From contig NZ_CP108067.1 in the NCBI RefSeq assembly GCF_036178145.1, positions 434,001-498,000 of the forward strand: 64,000 nucleotides of DNA, in the 5' to 3' direction. Source of the stretch: Streptomyces sp. NBC_00273 (GTDB lineage: Bacteria; Actinomycetota; Actinomycetes; Streptomycetales; Streptomycetaceae). Each line of letters starts with the position of its first letter. Within the stretch, counting starts at the first letter, position 1. The position numbers and the translations under genes are program-made. A model generated the notes under the pieces. The model was not told the DNA's origin and ran no database searches. It saw nothing but the letters and a program-made list of their open reading frames with translations. Positions 1-8,544 of this stretch are shown piece by piece.

Positions 1-514
1 CGCTGCTCCCCACCAGCCAGATCGCAGCCAGAGTCAGATAGAACGCGGCAAAGTCCGCGACGCCCAGCGGTGAGCCGAGACGGTTCAGGACGAAGGCCAG
101 GGCGACGTAGCCCGCACTCGCTGCGGCCGCCGCGCCCCGGCGGAAGCGGACCTGATGGGCCCCGGCCGAGTACAGCGCGACATACAGGCCCATGCTGCCG
201 AACGTCGTCGCGAAGCCCAGCGCCTGGTGCGCGGCGAACGCAGCGGCAACGCCGGCCAGACAGGCGGCGGGCCACCGGCGCCGGGCGGCCAGCGGCAGGG
301 TCTGGGCCAGGGTCAACGCGATGCTCAGCGCGCTCGCCGGCCGCTCGGGCAGATCGCCGATCTGCGCGCCGATGTTCGACAGGGTCGGCACGAAGGCGAG
401 CAGCGCGAGCACCAGGGCCAGGACGCCGTCCTGGAAGGAGGCGCCCTCTTCCCTCCACCAGTTGAGCGGCGCCCGGAGCCATGAGAGGCCCCAAGACGCT
501 TGACGGGACGTCAC
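1..514 (-). CDS. Sensor histidine kinase, N-terminal membrane part (cut by window edge)
   Basis: This reading frame is open from a GTG at 514 to the left edge, so only about 171 N-terminal residues are visible. It is a multi-pass hydrophobic region that includes a stretch reading AARRRWPAACLAGVAAAF, the Arg-Trp-Pro loop seen in the membrane domain of actinobacterial NarL-type sensor kinases. The start is set by a GGAGG eight bases before the GTG. The kinase core (HisKA_3, HATPase) would lie outside the window, so the kinase call is inferred from this region only. It follows the CPBP protease gene by 25 bp on the same strand and is probably co-transcribed with it; a response regulator would be expected next. 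It could be another polytopic membrane protein. Confidence 0.6.
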   Translation of the reverse strand, partial: MTSRQASWGLSWLRAPLNWWREEGASFQDGVLALVLALLAFVPTLSNIGAQIGDLPERPASALSIALTLAQTLPLAARRRWPAACLAGVAAAFAAHQALGFATTFGSMGLYVALYSAGAHQVRFRRGAAAAASAGYVALAFVLNRLGSPLGVADFAAFYLTLAAIWLVGSS

Positions 515-539
515 TTCCGTATCCTCCGGTCGGTCTGTG

Positions 540-1418
540 TCAGTGCCGGGCCCGCCGCCGGGGCAGCAGGTTCTCGCCCCGGCGGGCGAGGACGAACATC
601 GGGACGGTGATCAGCACGCTGAGGAGGATGGGCACGACCGATGCCTCCAGACCGAAGATACCGCCGGTCAGCAGCGACGAGCCGTGGGCCTCCACCGTGA
701 ACAGGCCGTCGGGGGTGTGCCCGGAGAGGGGAACGCCGGCCAGCTGCTGGACGGTGTTCCAGGCGAAGTGCAGGCCCGCGACGAACCAGATGCTGCGCCG
801 CCACATGTACGCGGCGCCGAGCATCGCACCCGCCTGCAGAGCGATCGCCAGCGCGCTCCACAGGCCGGCCCCCGCCCCGCCCAGATGGGCGGCACCGAAG
901 AACAACGCGGTCACCGCGATGGCGATCCGGCTGCCCCACCGCTGCTCCAGGCCCTGCAGGAACAGACCGCGGAACATCAGCTCCTCGGTGACCGCGGTAC
1001 CGATCTGCACCATAACCGCGGACCCGACGACCGGGAGCAGGCTCTTCCCGGCCCAGGAGAAGGAATAGCCCCCGAACAACGAGATCAGCAGCAGGGACAC
1101 GAGGATGAAGCCCAGCCCGATCCCACCGCCGAGCAGCGCCTCGCGCAGCGCGCCGGGCCGGGCGATCTCCGGCGTGGCACGCCCCGCGAGCCGGCGCATC
1201 ACCAGTGCGTACACGGCCAGCGCGGCGGCCGCGCCCACCACCGGCACCGGACCGGGCCCCGTTGCGGTCACACTCGCGACCAGTCCGACCCCGAGCAGCC
1301 CGGTCACCGTCCAGCCGAGCGGGGAGCGCAGGATCCTGCCGAAACGGCCGCCCCGACCAATCGGATCGATGTCCGGACCGGGGTCCGCTTCGTGCTTCGC
1401 AGTGGATGTCGTGCTCAT
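540..1418 (-). CDS. CPBP-family intramembrane metalloprotease
   Basis: A 292-residue polytopic membrane protein. The CPBP/CAAX-protease (Abi) signature is present: EELMFRG near residue 145 supplies the paired glutamates and arginine, FFGAAHL supplies the second metal/active-site histidine, and HFAWNTVQ supplies the third motif. Family members are integral-membrane proteases that mature prenylated proteins or peptides, or act in bacteriocin immunity; the substrate here is unknown. The ATG at 1418 has GGAGG five bases upstream. It leads a short minus-strand unit with the sensor kinase gene 25 bp downstream, so a role in envelope signalling is possible but unproven. Confidence 0.85.
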   Translation of the reverse strand: MSTTSTAKHEADPGPDIDPIGRGGRFGRILRSPLGWTVTGLLGVGLVASVTATGPGPVPVVGAAAALAVYALVMRRLAGRATPEIARPGALREALLGGGIGLGFILVSLLLISLFGGYSFSWAGKSLLPVVGSAVMVQIGTAVTEELMFRGLFLQGLEQRWGSRIAIAVTALFFGAAHLGGAGAGLWSALAIALQAGAMLGAAYMWRRSIWFVAGLHFAWNTVQQLAGVPLSGHTPDGLFTVEAHGSSLLTGGIFGLEASVVPILLSVLITVPMFVLARRGENLLPRRRARH

Positions 1419-1812
1419 GATGGCCTCCCCTGTGGCGGCGGTCGCACCGGCGGCGACCTGACGACCACGCTAGGAATCCGGAGGCGTCCGCGAATCACCC
1501 GCTGATGGACAACCCTGGTAGCTCTCACGGGGGATGCGCCGCACCTGCCGACCCGTTCCAGCCCTCTCAACCACGGAACGCAGCCGAGGCACGAACAGGA
1601 TGGGGCACCCTCCGAGGGCCGGGTCATCTCGGTCGCTACGACGGCGAGGTCGAGGTGACGGCCCCCGCCCGGGCCCCTGGCCTTCGCGCACCCCGGAGGT
1701 GGCCGCTGCCGTCAGGGGCATCACCATCCGTCACATGGGGTGATGCTCTGGGCCGGAATCGTCGATTCGCCTCACGTCCCGCCACGTCACCTGGCACTGT
1801 CGCGCGCGAATC
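1419..1812. other. Non-coding stretch upstream of the CPBP gene
   Basis: About 390 bases hold the promoter region of the protease gene and no reading frame with a recognisable product. Short GC-rich open frames exist on both strands but show no family motif and no good ribosome site. Confidence 0.5.
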
Positions 1813-1935
1813 ACGCCGACGGTGCTCGCCGCCCGCTACAACACCATCGCCCGCTTCCTGCCCGGCCTGCTGGGGACGTTCACGTTCGAGGCGAGCCCGT
1901 CCGGCGAGCCGGTCCTGGACGCGATCGACTTCGTG
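1813..1935 (+). pseudogene. Tn3-family transposase fragment
   Basis: The plus-strand frame reads VLAARYNTIARFLPGLLGTF and then ends a conserved stretch with PVLDAIDFV. This matches the pattern of the central part of Tn3-family transposases (RY-x-T-hydrophobic-x-FLP...PVLDAL-x-F/W-L). About 40 residues are visible out of roughly 1000. The similarity stops abruptly where the neighbouring IS5-type sequence begins, so this is a fragment cut by another element or by deletion. Confidence 0.6.
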
Positions 1936-2546
1936 GGAGTCGTAGGCCTTGTCGGCCCGGACCAGGGTCCGGGCGCATACGCAGCCTACCGAGCCCCAGC
2001 CGGGGAACCCGGATCGGTTCCAGCACGGGCTCGAACTGTGATCACAACGGACAAGCGCTTTTGGCCCTGCTCGACGGCGAGGTGGATTCTGCTGGTCAGA
2101 CCCCCGCGGGAGCGTCCGAGCCCGTGGTCGGCAGGCTCGACGACGATCCCGCCGGCGGCTCCTCTTGGAGATCGCCCTTCCGCCGCCCCGGCGGCGTGCT
2201 GGTGGGCCCGGCAGATGGTGGAGTCGACGTTGACGGCCCAGGTGATCAGGCCCTTCGCGTCGGCTTCGGCCTGGAGCTGCGTGAGGATCCTTGCCCAGGT
2301 TCCGTCTCGCTGCCAGCGTCGGAACAAGTCGTAGACCCGGTCCCACGGGCCATAGCATTCGGGCACGTCACGCCACGGGGCGCCGGTCCGAGTTCGCCAC
2401 CTCATGCCGTCTATCAGCTGCCGCCGCGTCCACACCTGCGGCCGACCCGGCTTGATGCCCTGCGGCAGCAACGGCTCGAGCCGGGCCCACTGGCCGTCCG
2501 TCAGATCCCCACGATCTACGGCATCGAAGGACCCGGGCGGTAGCGG
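1936..2546 (-). pseudogene. IS5-family transposase remnant, frameshifted
   Basis: Reading from 2546 downward, the N-terminal part carries the usual pattern of Streptomyces IS5-family transposases: DLTDGQWARLEPLLPQG, GAPWRDVPECYGPWDRVYDLF, then NVDSTICRAHQHAAGAA with the first DDE aspartate, and DHGLGRSRGGLTSRIHLAVE. After LSVVIT the frame breaks. The continuation RADKAYDSHE (second catalytic aspartate region) appears in another frame near 1940, and the rest of the C-terminus is gone. No ATG or GTG is present in frame before DLTDG, and a TGA lies just upstream. The element is therefore dead: truncated at the C-terminus and frameshifted. Confidence 0.8.
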
Positions 2547-2580
2547 TCAAGGCCATCGAGAAGGACTACGCTGTCCCCTC

Positions 2581-3411
2581 ATGACCCTCTTGATCGTGGG
2601 TGGTTCCGGGTTCCTGGGCGCCGAGTTGGTTCGACAGTCGGTAGCGGCTGGGCACACGACGACTGCGACCTACGCGACCAGGCCCGGGACCGCTCGGGCG
2701 GTCGCGTGGCACGCCCTCGACCTACGTGATCCCGGGAGAGTGGAAGCGGTCGTGGCCGAGGCCAGGCCTCGTGTCGTCATCAACGCATCAAGCGGTAAGG
2801 CGGACTGGGCGGTCACAGCCGAGGGGCCCATCCGCCTGGCGCTGGCTGCGGCGAAGTCCGGGAGCCGTCTGATCCACGTCTCCAGCGACGCCGTGTTCTC
2901 CGGCAAGGCTCGCGTCGCCTACGACGAATCCTGTCTGCCCAATCCCATCACCCCGTACGGGGCCGCGAAGGCCGCGGCGGAAACAGGGGTTCTGCTCGTG
3001 CATCCAGACGCCGTGGTGGCCCGAACCTCCCTGATCATCGGCGACGGGCAGTCCGAACACGAACGTGCCGTTCACGACCTCGCCGCCGGCAACCGCGCCG
3101 GCGTCCTGTTCACGGACGACATCCGATGCCCAGTACATGTGGCCGACTTGGCCGCAGCTCTCATGGAACTCGCATCGGGAGAAGCAATCGGAATCCACCA
3201 CCTCGGTGGCAGCGAGGCCCTGAGCCGTCACGAACTCGGCGTCCTCATCGCCAGGCGCGACGGACTCGACGACTCCCGACTGCCCACAGGTCTGCGGGCC
3301 CACAGCGCGCTTCCCGGTGCCCTCGATGTCCGCCTCGACAGCCGCGCGACACAGCGGAAACTGCGCACCATGCTGCGCGGCGCCCACCAGTTCCTCGCCC
3401 CGGTGGCCTAG
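2581..3411 (+). CDS. NAD(P)-dependent sugar-nucleotide reductase-like SDR (RmlD-like)
   Basis: A 276-residue extended short-chain dehydrogenase. The Rossmann motif GGSGFLGAE starts at residue 7, HVSSDAVFSG holds the catalytic serine region, and PYGAAKAAAE holds the YxxxK pair. The order and spacing match the RmlD substrate-binding family (dTDP-4-dehydrorhamnose reductase-like), which reduces 4-keto sugar nucleotides. No other deoxysugar gene is next to it, so the physiological substrate is uncertain. The ATG at 2581 has GAGAAGGA about 15 bases upstream, which is a little far. It stands alone between a dead IS remnant upstream and a non-coding region downstream. Confidence 0.75.
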   Translation: MTLLIVGGSGFLGAELVRQSVAAGHTTTATYATRPGTARAVAWHALDLRDPGRVEAVVAEARPRVVINASSGKADWAVTAEGPIRLALAAAKSGSRLIHVSSDAVFSGKARVAYDESCLPNPITPYGAAKAAAETGVLLVHPDAVVARTSLIIGDGQSEHERAVHDLAAGNRAGVLFTDDIRCPVHVADLAAALMELASGEAIGIHHLGGSEALSRHELGVLIARRDGLDDSRLPTGLRAHSALPGALDVRLDSRATQRKLRTMLRGAHQFLAPVA

Positions 3412-3802
3412 AAGGCCTGCTCGCGCAAGGCCTCCACCCGCTGACGCGCCGCCAGTTCGGGATCCTCCAGCAACCCCAGCACCGATGTCACCATCCACGT
3501 CGCTGTGACGAGCCGATGCCCGACGCCTGAGCGGGCTCTGCTCACGTGGCAGGACTGCCGCCCTGTCCGTGCCCGGCTCGGCCTCCTTCAAGTGGGACGT
3601 CCGTGGGTGCCGGGTCCTCGCGGACTCGGACCATCCGCACTGTGTGGCGCCACCGCCCGTGATCGACAGCGGTGTCTCCTTCACACTCGACCACGAGGTC
3701 CGACTCCACCGTGCGGTACTCGAGCGGAACGCGGCTTCCCCATGTTGCGGAGGTTCCAAGGTCCGCGACCTGCCGTCCATAGACAGCAAGTTCACGGCAG
3801 AG
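3412..3802. other. Intergenic stretch without a supported gene
   Basis: About 390 bases follow the SDR gene. Small open frames on the plus strand (for example 3569-3889) have no recognisable motif, and one would run through the hairpin at 3803-3836. I see no coding signal. Confidence 0.45.
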
Positions 3803-3836
3803 GCCCCGTTGATCTGCGCAGACAGGTCAACGGGGC
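3803..3836. terminator. Hairpin terminator between the SDR and the alpha/beta hydrolase
   Basis: GCCCCGTTGATC (3803-3814) pairs with GGTCAACGGGGC (3825-3836) with one G-T pair and a 10-base loop, followed on the plus strand by TTCTTC. It lies between convergent genes, so it may stop transcription from both sides. Confidence 0.6.
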
Positions 3837-3904
3837 TTCTTCGAGTCCGCATTCGAGCGGCGGGAAACCGGGCGAGAACGGGTGCGTGAGCTGTGCGGGA
3901 TTCT

Positions 3905-4759
3905 TTAGCCGGGCAGCCCTCGAACGAACCCGGCGACCAGCGTCGCCACCGCTTCTGGAGTCTCCATGTTCATGAGATGGGTGGCGTCGATCCGGTTGAC
4001 GGTGATCGTCGGCCGGGTGCGGGTGAGGGTGGCCAGCTCCTCGGATACCCCTTGTGCGAACCGGGCGCTGAATTCGCCGAACCACTCCATGCCGGGCGCA
4101 GGCGGTAGCTGTCGGCCGGCCTGGACCAGCAGCAGGGGGAAGTCGACCTCGTCCAGCCATGGGGTGACACCGAGCGCGAAGATCCTGTTGAGTTCATCGA
4201 AGATCTCCAGCGCCTCCGCCCGCTCCGGCAGCGTCTGCCACGTGCCGTCGGGCAAGGGACGTGCGGCCGCGCGTGCAGTCGCCGCCGCACGGTCGGCGGG
4301 AATCCCGAACCGGGCGGAGTTGACGACCTTCTCTTCGATGTAATCGGGTGGCGCGATGGTCCCGGCCGACGCCAGCAGCCCCTCACTCACCCGGTCGGCG
4401 CCGGGGTACTCGCGTCCCCACCAGAAGCCATCGAGATTCACGGCGGCACGGGCACGGCCCGGGTTCGCTCGGGCGTACTCGACCGCGACCACTCCGCCGA
4501 GGGAATGGCCCACCACGACAGCCTCCGGCACGCCGTGCGCGTCGAGCGTGTCCGCGATGTGCCGCACAACAGCGGGGACGGCCCAGGGGGAGGTACCGGG
4601 AGAGTGGCCGTGCCCGGGAAGGTCGACGGCGAGGACACGGTGCCCGGCGGTGAGGAGGACGGCCGAGGCGTCCCAGTCGGCGAACGACCGTCCGTAACCG
4701 TGCAGTAGAACCAGTTGAGGGCCATCGCCCCCATAGTCATGAACCTGTAAGAGTGTCAT
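3905..4759 (-). CDS. Alpha/beta-fold hydrolase with a TTA codon at position 4
   Basis: A 284-residue soluble alpha/beta hydrolase. LVLLHGYGRS gives the oxyanion loop, VVVGHSLGGVVA the nucleophile elbow (GHSLG serine) and DATHLMNME the catalytic histidine; an aspartate region precedes it. The likely reaction is ester or related hydrolysis on an unknown small molecule. The fourth codon is TTA (ATG ACA CTC TTA), a codon so rare in Streptomyces that translation usually depends on the bldA leucyl-tRNA, so expression may be confined to late growth. The stop is TAA. No strong ribosome site precedes the ATG at 4759. It stands alone on the minus strand. Confidence 0.85.
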   Translation of the reverse strand: MTLLQVHDYGGDGPQLVLLHGYGRSFADWDASAVLLTAGHRVLAVDLPGHGHSPGTSPWAVPAVVRHIADTLDAHGVPEAVVVGHSLGGVVAVEYARANPGRARAAVNLDGFWWGREYPGADRVSEGLLASAGTIAPPDYIEEKVVNSARFGIPADRAAATARAAARPLPDGTWQTLPERAEALEIFDELNRIFALGVTPWLDEVDFPLLLVQAGRQLPPAPGMEWFGEFSARFAQGVSEELATLTRTRPTITVNRIDATHLMNMETPEAVATLVAGFVRGLPG

Positions 4760-5211
4760 TGGGCTTCACTGTAGGGGGCACACACTATGTCGAACACCGA
4801 TTAAAGATCTCCGCCGAACGCGACGTGCGCACGTACGCACGTGCGGTGCACCTTGCACAAGGGCGTGCGAATGCTGGAGAGGGGGAGCGGCGATGCCGGG
4901 ACCGGTCACCGAAGGGAAGTGACGAGAGGCGGCGTCGCAAGAGGTCGGACAGCCCGGAGTCGATCAAGGCGCCCACTGGTCGCTCCCGACGGCCCCCAGG
5001 GCGGATGCCGCATGCATCCGGTCGCCGGGCGGATAGCCCACGAGGAGAGCATCCGACTGAGGATTCGGAGGACGCTCCCCGGTTCGACCTCTGGTCAGCT
5101 TGGCCCATCACGTCACCCGTAGAGCAGTACTCCGGGAGGCGAGCCATGTAGTTCTCCCGCCGGAGTTCGGTGTTTCGCCTCGTCGGCGGCCTGGTGGTGG
5201 GCAGTCCGGGT
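4760..5211. other. Intergenic stretch, no supported gene
   Basis: About 450 bases between the hydrolase start and the end of the TetR gene. It includes the hydrolase promoter. Open frames here have no family motif; I see nothing else. Confidence 0.45.
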
Positions 5212-5859
5212 TCAGGGTCGGCCGGGGTCCAGGAGGCGCCGGGCGAACACGGAGAGGGCCTGGGCGATGCGCTCGTGGGGGATGCCCAGGGTGTTGTGCT
5301 GATGGTGGTAGAGCTGCGGGGCCAAGGGGCCGAGGGCGATGTCGGCAAGCGCGTCGGGGTCCTGGGATCCGCCGGCGACGAGCAGGGTGCGCACATGGAG
5401 GCGCCAGAAACCGTAGGCGCCGGTGGCGTAGCGGGCGGACCCGGTTTCCGCGCCCAACGCGAGGGGCAGATGCCGCCGGATCAGGTCCAGGTAGGCGATG
5501 TAGAACGCGGCCAGTCGTTCGGCGGGGGGTGCCCCCGGCCCCAGCGGCGGGGGGCCGTAGATCATCTGCCCCTGTAGGTGGCGTTCGTGCTCGTCCAAGA
5601 GGGCGGTGGCGACCGAGGGCGGGTCGGGGAACGAGCGGTAGAGGGTCGCGCGGCCGACGCCCGCGGCCTTCGCGATCTGCTCCATCGTCACGGTGCTCGG
5701 ATCGTGCGTAGTGAAGAGCAGTTCGGCGGCGGAGAGGATCTGTGCGCGATTGCGCACCGCGTCGGCGCGCTGCCGGGGCGCGGTGGCGCCTCGGGGTGCC
5801 GCCTGGAGATCACTGCGGAGGACTACCTGCGGGGCGGGATGCTCGTCGCCGTTGCTCAT
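5212..5859 (-). CDS. TetR-family transcriptional repressor
   Basis: A 215-residue TetR-type regulator. The N-terminal DNA-binding domain reads RAQILSAAELLF, then MEQIAKAAGVGRATLYRSF, the classic TetR helix-turn-helix; the C-terminal ligand domain is not assignable. ATG 5859 is preferred over the in-frame GTG at 5868 because AAGGTGA lies five bases before it. The gene is divergent from a transporter/MBL/DsbA-like set, and the 105 bp between them hold two imperfect palindromes (5886-5908, 5926-5950) suited to a TetR dimer. The likely job is to repress itself and the divergent transporter unit. Confidence 0.9.
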   Translation of the reverse strand: MSNGDEHPAPQVVLRSDLQAAPRGATAPRQRADAVRNRAQILSAAELLFTTHDPSTVTMEQIAKAAGVGRATLYRSFPDPPSVATALLDEHERHLQGQMIYGPPPLGPGAPPAERLAAFYIAYLDLIRRHLPLALGAETGSARYATGAYGFWRLHVRTLLVAGGSQDPDALADIALGPLAPQLYHHQHNTLGIPHERIAQALSVFARRLLDPGRP

Positions 5860-5885
5860 GCGGGTCACCTTACTTCCCGAAACCC

Positions 5886-5908
5886 TAAGTGGACGGCTTG
5901 TCCGTTTA
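5886..5908. promoter_or_regulatory. Palindromic operator 1 for the divergent TetR
   Basis: The arms TAAGTGGACG and TGTCCGTTTA form an imperfect inverted repeat (complement TAAACGGACA). It sits just upstream of the TetR start and shares its TAA..GGAC core with the second site at 5926-5950. Confidence 0.6.
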
Positions 5909-5925
5909 GCAGCTCCTAGTCTAGG

Positions 5926-5950
5926 TTAAGTGAGACGATCGTCCATTTAA
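5926..5950. promoter_or_regulatory. Palindromic operator 2 before the transporter unit
   Basis: TTAAGTGAGACGA and TCGTCCATTTAA form an imperfect 25-bp inverted repeat ending 14 bases before the DMT transporter start. A small separate palindrome, CCTAGTCTAGG (5915-5925), lies between the two operators. Binding by the adjacent TetR is inferred. Confidence 0.6.
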
Positions 5951-5964
5951 CGTGGGAGAACGAG

Positions 5965-6903
5965 ATGAACGCTGCGCTGCTCGCGGCAGCCCTCCTGGTT
6001 GGGTGCCTCCTGGCCGTCCAGGCGTCGGTCAACCTGCAACTGAACAAGGCCGTGGGAACCCCCTACGGCGCCTCCACGGTGCAACTGGGCGTGGCCGCCG
6101 GACTCCTGGTGGTCCTGGCGGCAGTGACCGGGTCGCTCGGCGCACTCGGGAAGCTCCCCGGCGTCGAGTGGTGGCATCTACTGGGCGGCCTGGCCAGCCC
6201 CCTCTACATCACGAGCGGCATCCTGCTCTTCCCCCGGCTGGGAGCCCTGGCCTCGGTCGGGTTGTTCGTCACGGGGCAGATGTTCTCCTCCTTGGTCCTC
6301 GACCTGGGCGGCTTCCTCGGGCTGGAGAAGAAGGGCCTGAGCCCGGGCATCGCGCTCGGCGCCCTCGCGGTCCTCGCGGGCATCATCGTGATCATCCGGG
6401 GGCAGCGGGCGACCGCCCCGCCCGGAGCCCCGACGATGTCGGGCCCTGGCCGGATCGGATGGATCGCCCTCGGCATCGTCGCCGGCGGTGTGCTCCCGGT
6501 TCAGGGCGCGGTCAACGCCGAGCTCCGGCATGGTCTGGGCGCCCCGATCACGGTGGCAGCCTTCAGCTTCACGGTGGCCACGCTCACCATCTCCGTCGTC
6601 CTGCTGGTGCTGCGCCTGACCGGCAAGACCCCCAAGCCGCAGTTGGCCCCGCTGAAGGCGATGCCCTGGTGGGGCTGGCTCGGCGGAGCGTGCGCCGCGG
6701 GCTACGTCACCGGAACGTTCCTGCTGATCCCCGAGATCGGCGCCGCGGTGACCGTCGGGCTGACCGTGACCGGCCAGCAGCTGACCTCCGCCCTGATCGA
6801 CCACCGGGGCATGTTCCGGCTGCCGACCCGGGTGCTGAGCGTGCCGCGTCTGACGGGACTCGGCCTGCTGCTCGCCGGATCGCTGGCCATCCAACTCGTC
6901 TGA
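5965..6903 (+). CDS. DMT-family transporter, duplicated YdcZ/DUF606 type
   Basis: A 312-residue membrane protein made of two similar halves of about 150 residues. Each half starts with a hydrophobic helix followed by an N-A-E/Q-L pattern (ASVNLQLNKAVGTPYGA; GAVNAELRHGLGAPITVA) and ends with VGLFVTGQM or VGLTVTGQQ. This internal repeat is typical of fused DUF606 proteins of the drug/metabolite transporter superfamily. The substrate is unknown; efflux of the ligand sensed by the divergent TetR is the simplest guess. The ATG at 5965 follows GGGAGAA. It leads a run with the MBL hydrolase and the DsbA-like protein. Confidence 0.85.
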   Translation: MNAALLAAALLVGCLLAVQASVNLQLNKAVGTPYGASTVQLGVAAGLLVVLAAVTGSLGALGKLPGVEWWHLLGGLASPLYITSGILLFPRLGALASVGLFVTGQMFSSLVLDLGGFLGLEKKGLSPGIALGALAVLAGIIVIIRGQRATAPPGAPTMSGPGRIGWIALGIVAGGVLPVQGAVNAELRHGLGAPITVAAFSFTVATLTISVVLLVLRLTGKTPKPQLAPLKAMPWWGWLGGACAAGYVTGTFLLIPEIGAAVTVGLTVTGQQLTSALIDHRGMFRLPTRVLSVPRLTGLGLLLAGSLAIQLV

Positions 6904-6943
6904 GCTCGCGCTCGTATGCCCCTGAGAGAGAAGGCTGTTCCTC

Positions 6944-7744
6944 GTGGAGACCTACGCCGTAGGGCCCGAACTGCACGCCCTGCCCTCTGCACTGCCGATA
7001 CCCGACTCGGGCCTGCAACCGGTCAACGCCTACCTGCTGCGCGGTGAGCAGCCGATGCTGGTGGACACGGGCATGCCCGTGGACCGGGACGCGTTCGAAG
7101 AGGCCCTGTGGTCCCTGGTGGACCCCGCCGACCTGCGGTGGATCGCCATCACCCATGACGACCGGGACCACACCGGGAGCCTGGCGCGGATACTCGACCG
7201 CGCTCCCGGCGCCAAGGTCGTCACGAACGGGATATCGCTCACCCGGCTGTCCGAGGAGTTCGAGATCCCGCGTGAGCGGGTGGTGACGGTGAACTCCGGG
7301 AGCCGGATATCGATCGGTGACCGGACTGTCAGCTTCCACCGGCCGCCCACGTTCGACTCGCCGGGCACGCTCGCGGTGTTCGACCACGGGGCCGGCACGC
7401 TTTTCAGCTCGGACAGTTTCGGCACCGTCGTACCTGAAACCGTGCAGCACGTCGGTGACGCCGACGTGAAGGAATTCTTCGAGGGCTTCGACGTCCTGAA
7501 CCGGGCGATCGCCCCGTGGACGGCCCTCGTCGACGCGGAGAAGTTCCGCCGCACCGTCCAGGCGGTGTCCTCCCTCTCCCCCGCCCGGCTGCTGTCCGCC
7601 CACGGGCCGACGGTGGAGGGCCGGATGGTCACCTCCCTGATGGAGGCCATGGCCCGCATCCCGTTCCTGCCGGCATGGCTCCCGGGCGCGGACGTCGACC
7701 TCGAAGCCGCCTTGGACGCGCACGGCGCCCGAGCCGCCCCCTGA
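6944..7744 (+). CDS. MBL-fold metallohydrolase
   Basis: A 266-residue metallo-beta-lactamase-fold protein starting at GTG 6944 with a GAGAGAAGG upstream. The metal motif is ITHDDRDHTGS near residue 70, i.e. H-x-D-R-D-H instead of the usual HxHxDH, so the second histidine is an aspartate, as in some MBL subgroups. LFSSDSFG and LLSAHGP supply the later metal-binding Asp and His. The substrate cannot be assigned. It is 40 bp after the transporter gene on the same strand and probably in the same transcript under the TetR. Confidence 0.85.
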   Translation: METYAVGPELHALPSALPIPDSGLQPVNAYLLRGEQPMLVDTGMPVDRDAFEEALWSLVDPADLRWIAITHDDRDHTGSLARILDRAPGAKVVTNGISLTRLSEEFEIPRERVVTVNSGSRISIGDRTVSFHRPPTFDSPGTLAVFDHGAGTLFSSDSFGTVVPETVQHVGDADVKEFFEGFDVLNRAIAPWTALVDAEKFRRTVQAVSSLSPARLLSAHGPTVEGRMVTSLMEAMARIPFLPAWLPGADVDLEAALDAHGARAAP

Positions 7745-7851
7745 CTGTCCGGGCCCTCGACCCTCAGCCACCGTTGAGCTCTCGAACCTCAGCAACTGCT
7801 GAGCCCTGAACCACCATTCCACCACTTCCTCGACACCCCTCGGAGCCACCG

Positions 7852-8544
7852 TTGACCACCGCATCCCTGACACCTCCGCCGGGCATCATCACCGTCTTCT
7901 CGGACATCTGGTGTTCGTTCGCGCACATCGCCATCCACCGTCTGCACGCCACGCGCAAGCGGCTCGAGCTCGACACCCGAGTCAGCTTCGACCTGCGGGC
8001 CTTCCCCCTTGAGCTCCTCAACGACGCGCCCAGCCCCCGCCCCGGAACCGACAGCGAGGTGGGCCGGATGGCCAGCCTGGAGCCGGCGGCCGGCTGGCAG
8101 CTCTGGCAGGCCAAGGACTGGCTCTACCCCTCCACCATGCTGCCCGCGCTGGAGGCGATCCAGGCCGCCAAGGAGCAGTCCTTCGCGGCGTCCGAACAGC
8201 TCGACCTCGGCCTGCGGAAGGCGTTCTGGGCCGAGTCGCGGTCCGTGAGCCACCGCAAGGTCATCCTGGACGTGGCCGCGCAGACCGGCGTCGTCGACGT
8301 GACGGCGCTGGCGGAGGCCCTGGACGACGGCCGTGCCCGCAGCAACCTCTCCGGCCAGACCGCGGTCGCCCGTACCGAGGCGGTCAGTTGCAGCCCGCAC
8401 CTGTTCCTGCCCGACGGCAGCGACTGGGCCAACCCCGGGATCGACGTGCGCTGGGAAGGCTCCTACGGCGTCGGCTTCCCGGTGATCGAATCCGACGACC
8501 CGACGATCTACGAGGACCTTCTCCTGGCGACTGCCACGGGCTGA
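7852..8544 (+). CDS. DsbA-family thioredoxin-fold protein
   Basis: A 230-residue protein whose N-terminus reads IITVFSDIWCSFAHIA, the beginning of the DsbA/FrnE-like or 2-hydroxychromene-2-carboxylate isomerase-like fold. Only one cysteine is in the usual CxxC position (WCSF), so a classic disulphide exchange is unlikely and a glutathione/mycothiol-type isomerase or transferase role is possible. The alpha-helical insert and C-terminal VGFPVIES (cis-proline region, G-F-P) fit the fold. The start is TTG at 7852, chosen for the CGGAG before it. It is the last intact gene of the TetR-linked set. Confidence 0.75.
   Translation: MTTASLTPPPGIITVFSDIWCSFAHIAIHRLHATRKRLELDTRVSFDLRAFPLELLNDAPSPRPGTDSEVGRMASLEPAAGWQLWQAKDWLYPSTMLPALEAIQAAKEQSFAASEQLDLGLRKAFWAESRSVSHRKVILDVAAQTGVVDVTALAEALDDGRARSNLSGQTAVARTEAVSCSPHLFLPDGSDWANPGIDVRWEGSYGVGFPVIESDDPTIYEDLLLATATG

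Noticed and set aside
3569..3889. A 106-residue plus-strand frame
   Set aside because: It runs through a hairpin terminator, lacks a ribosome site and has no recognisable family.
7745..7851. Repeated CCACCGTTGA words between the MBL and DsbA-like genes
   Set aside because: Only two exact copies in a short spacer, with no palindrome or regular spacing; not enough to call a site.
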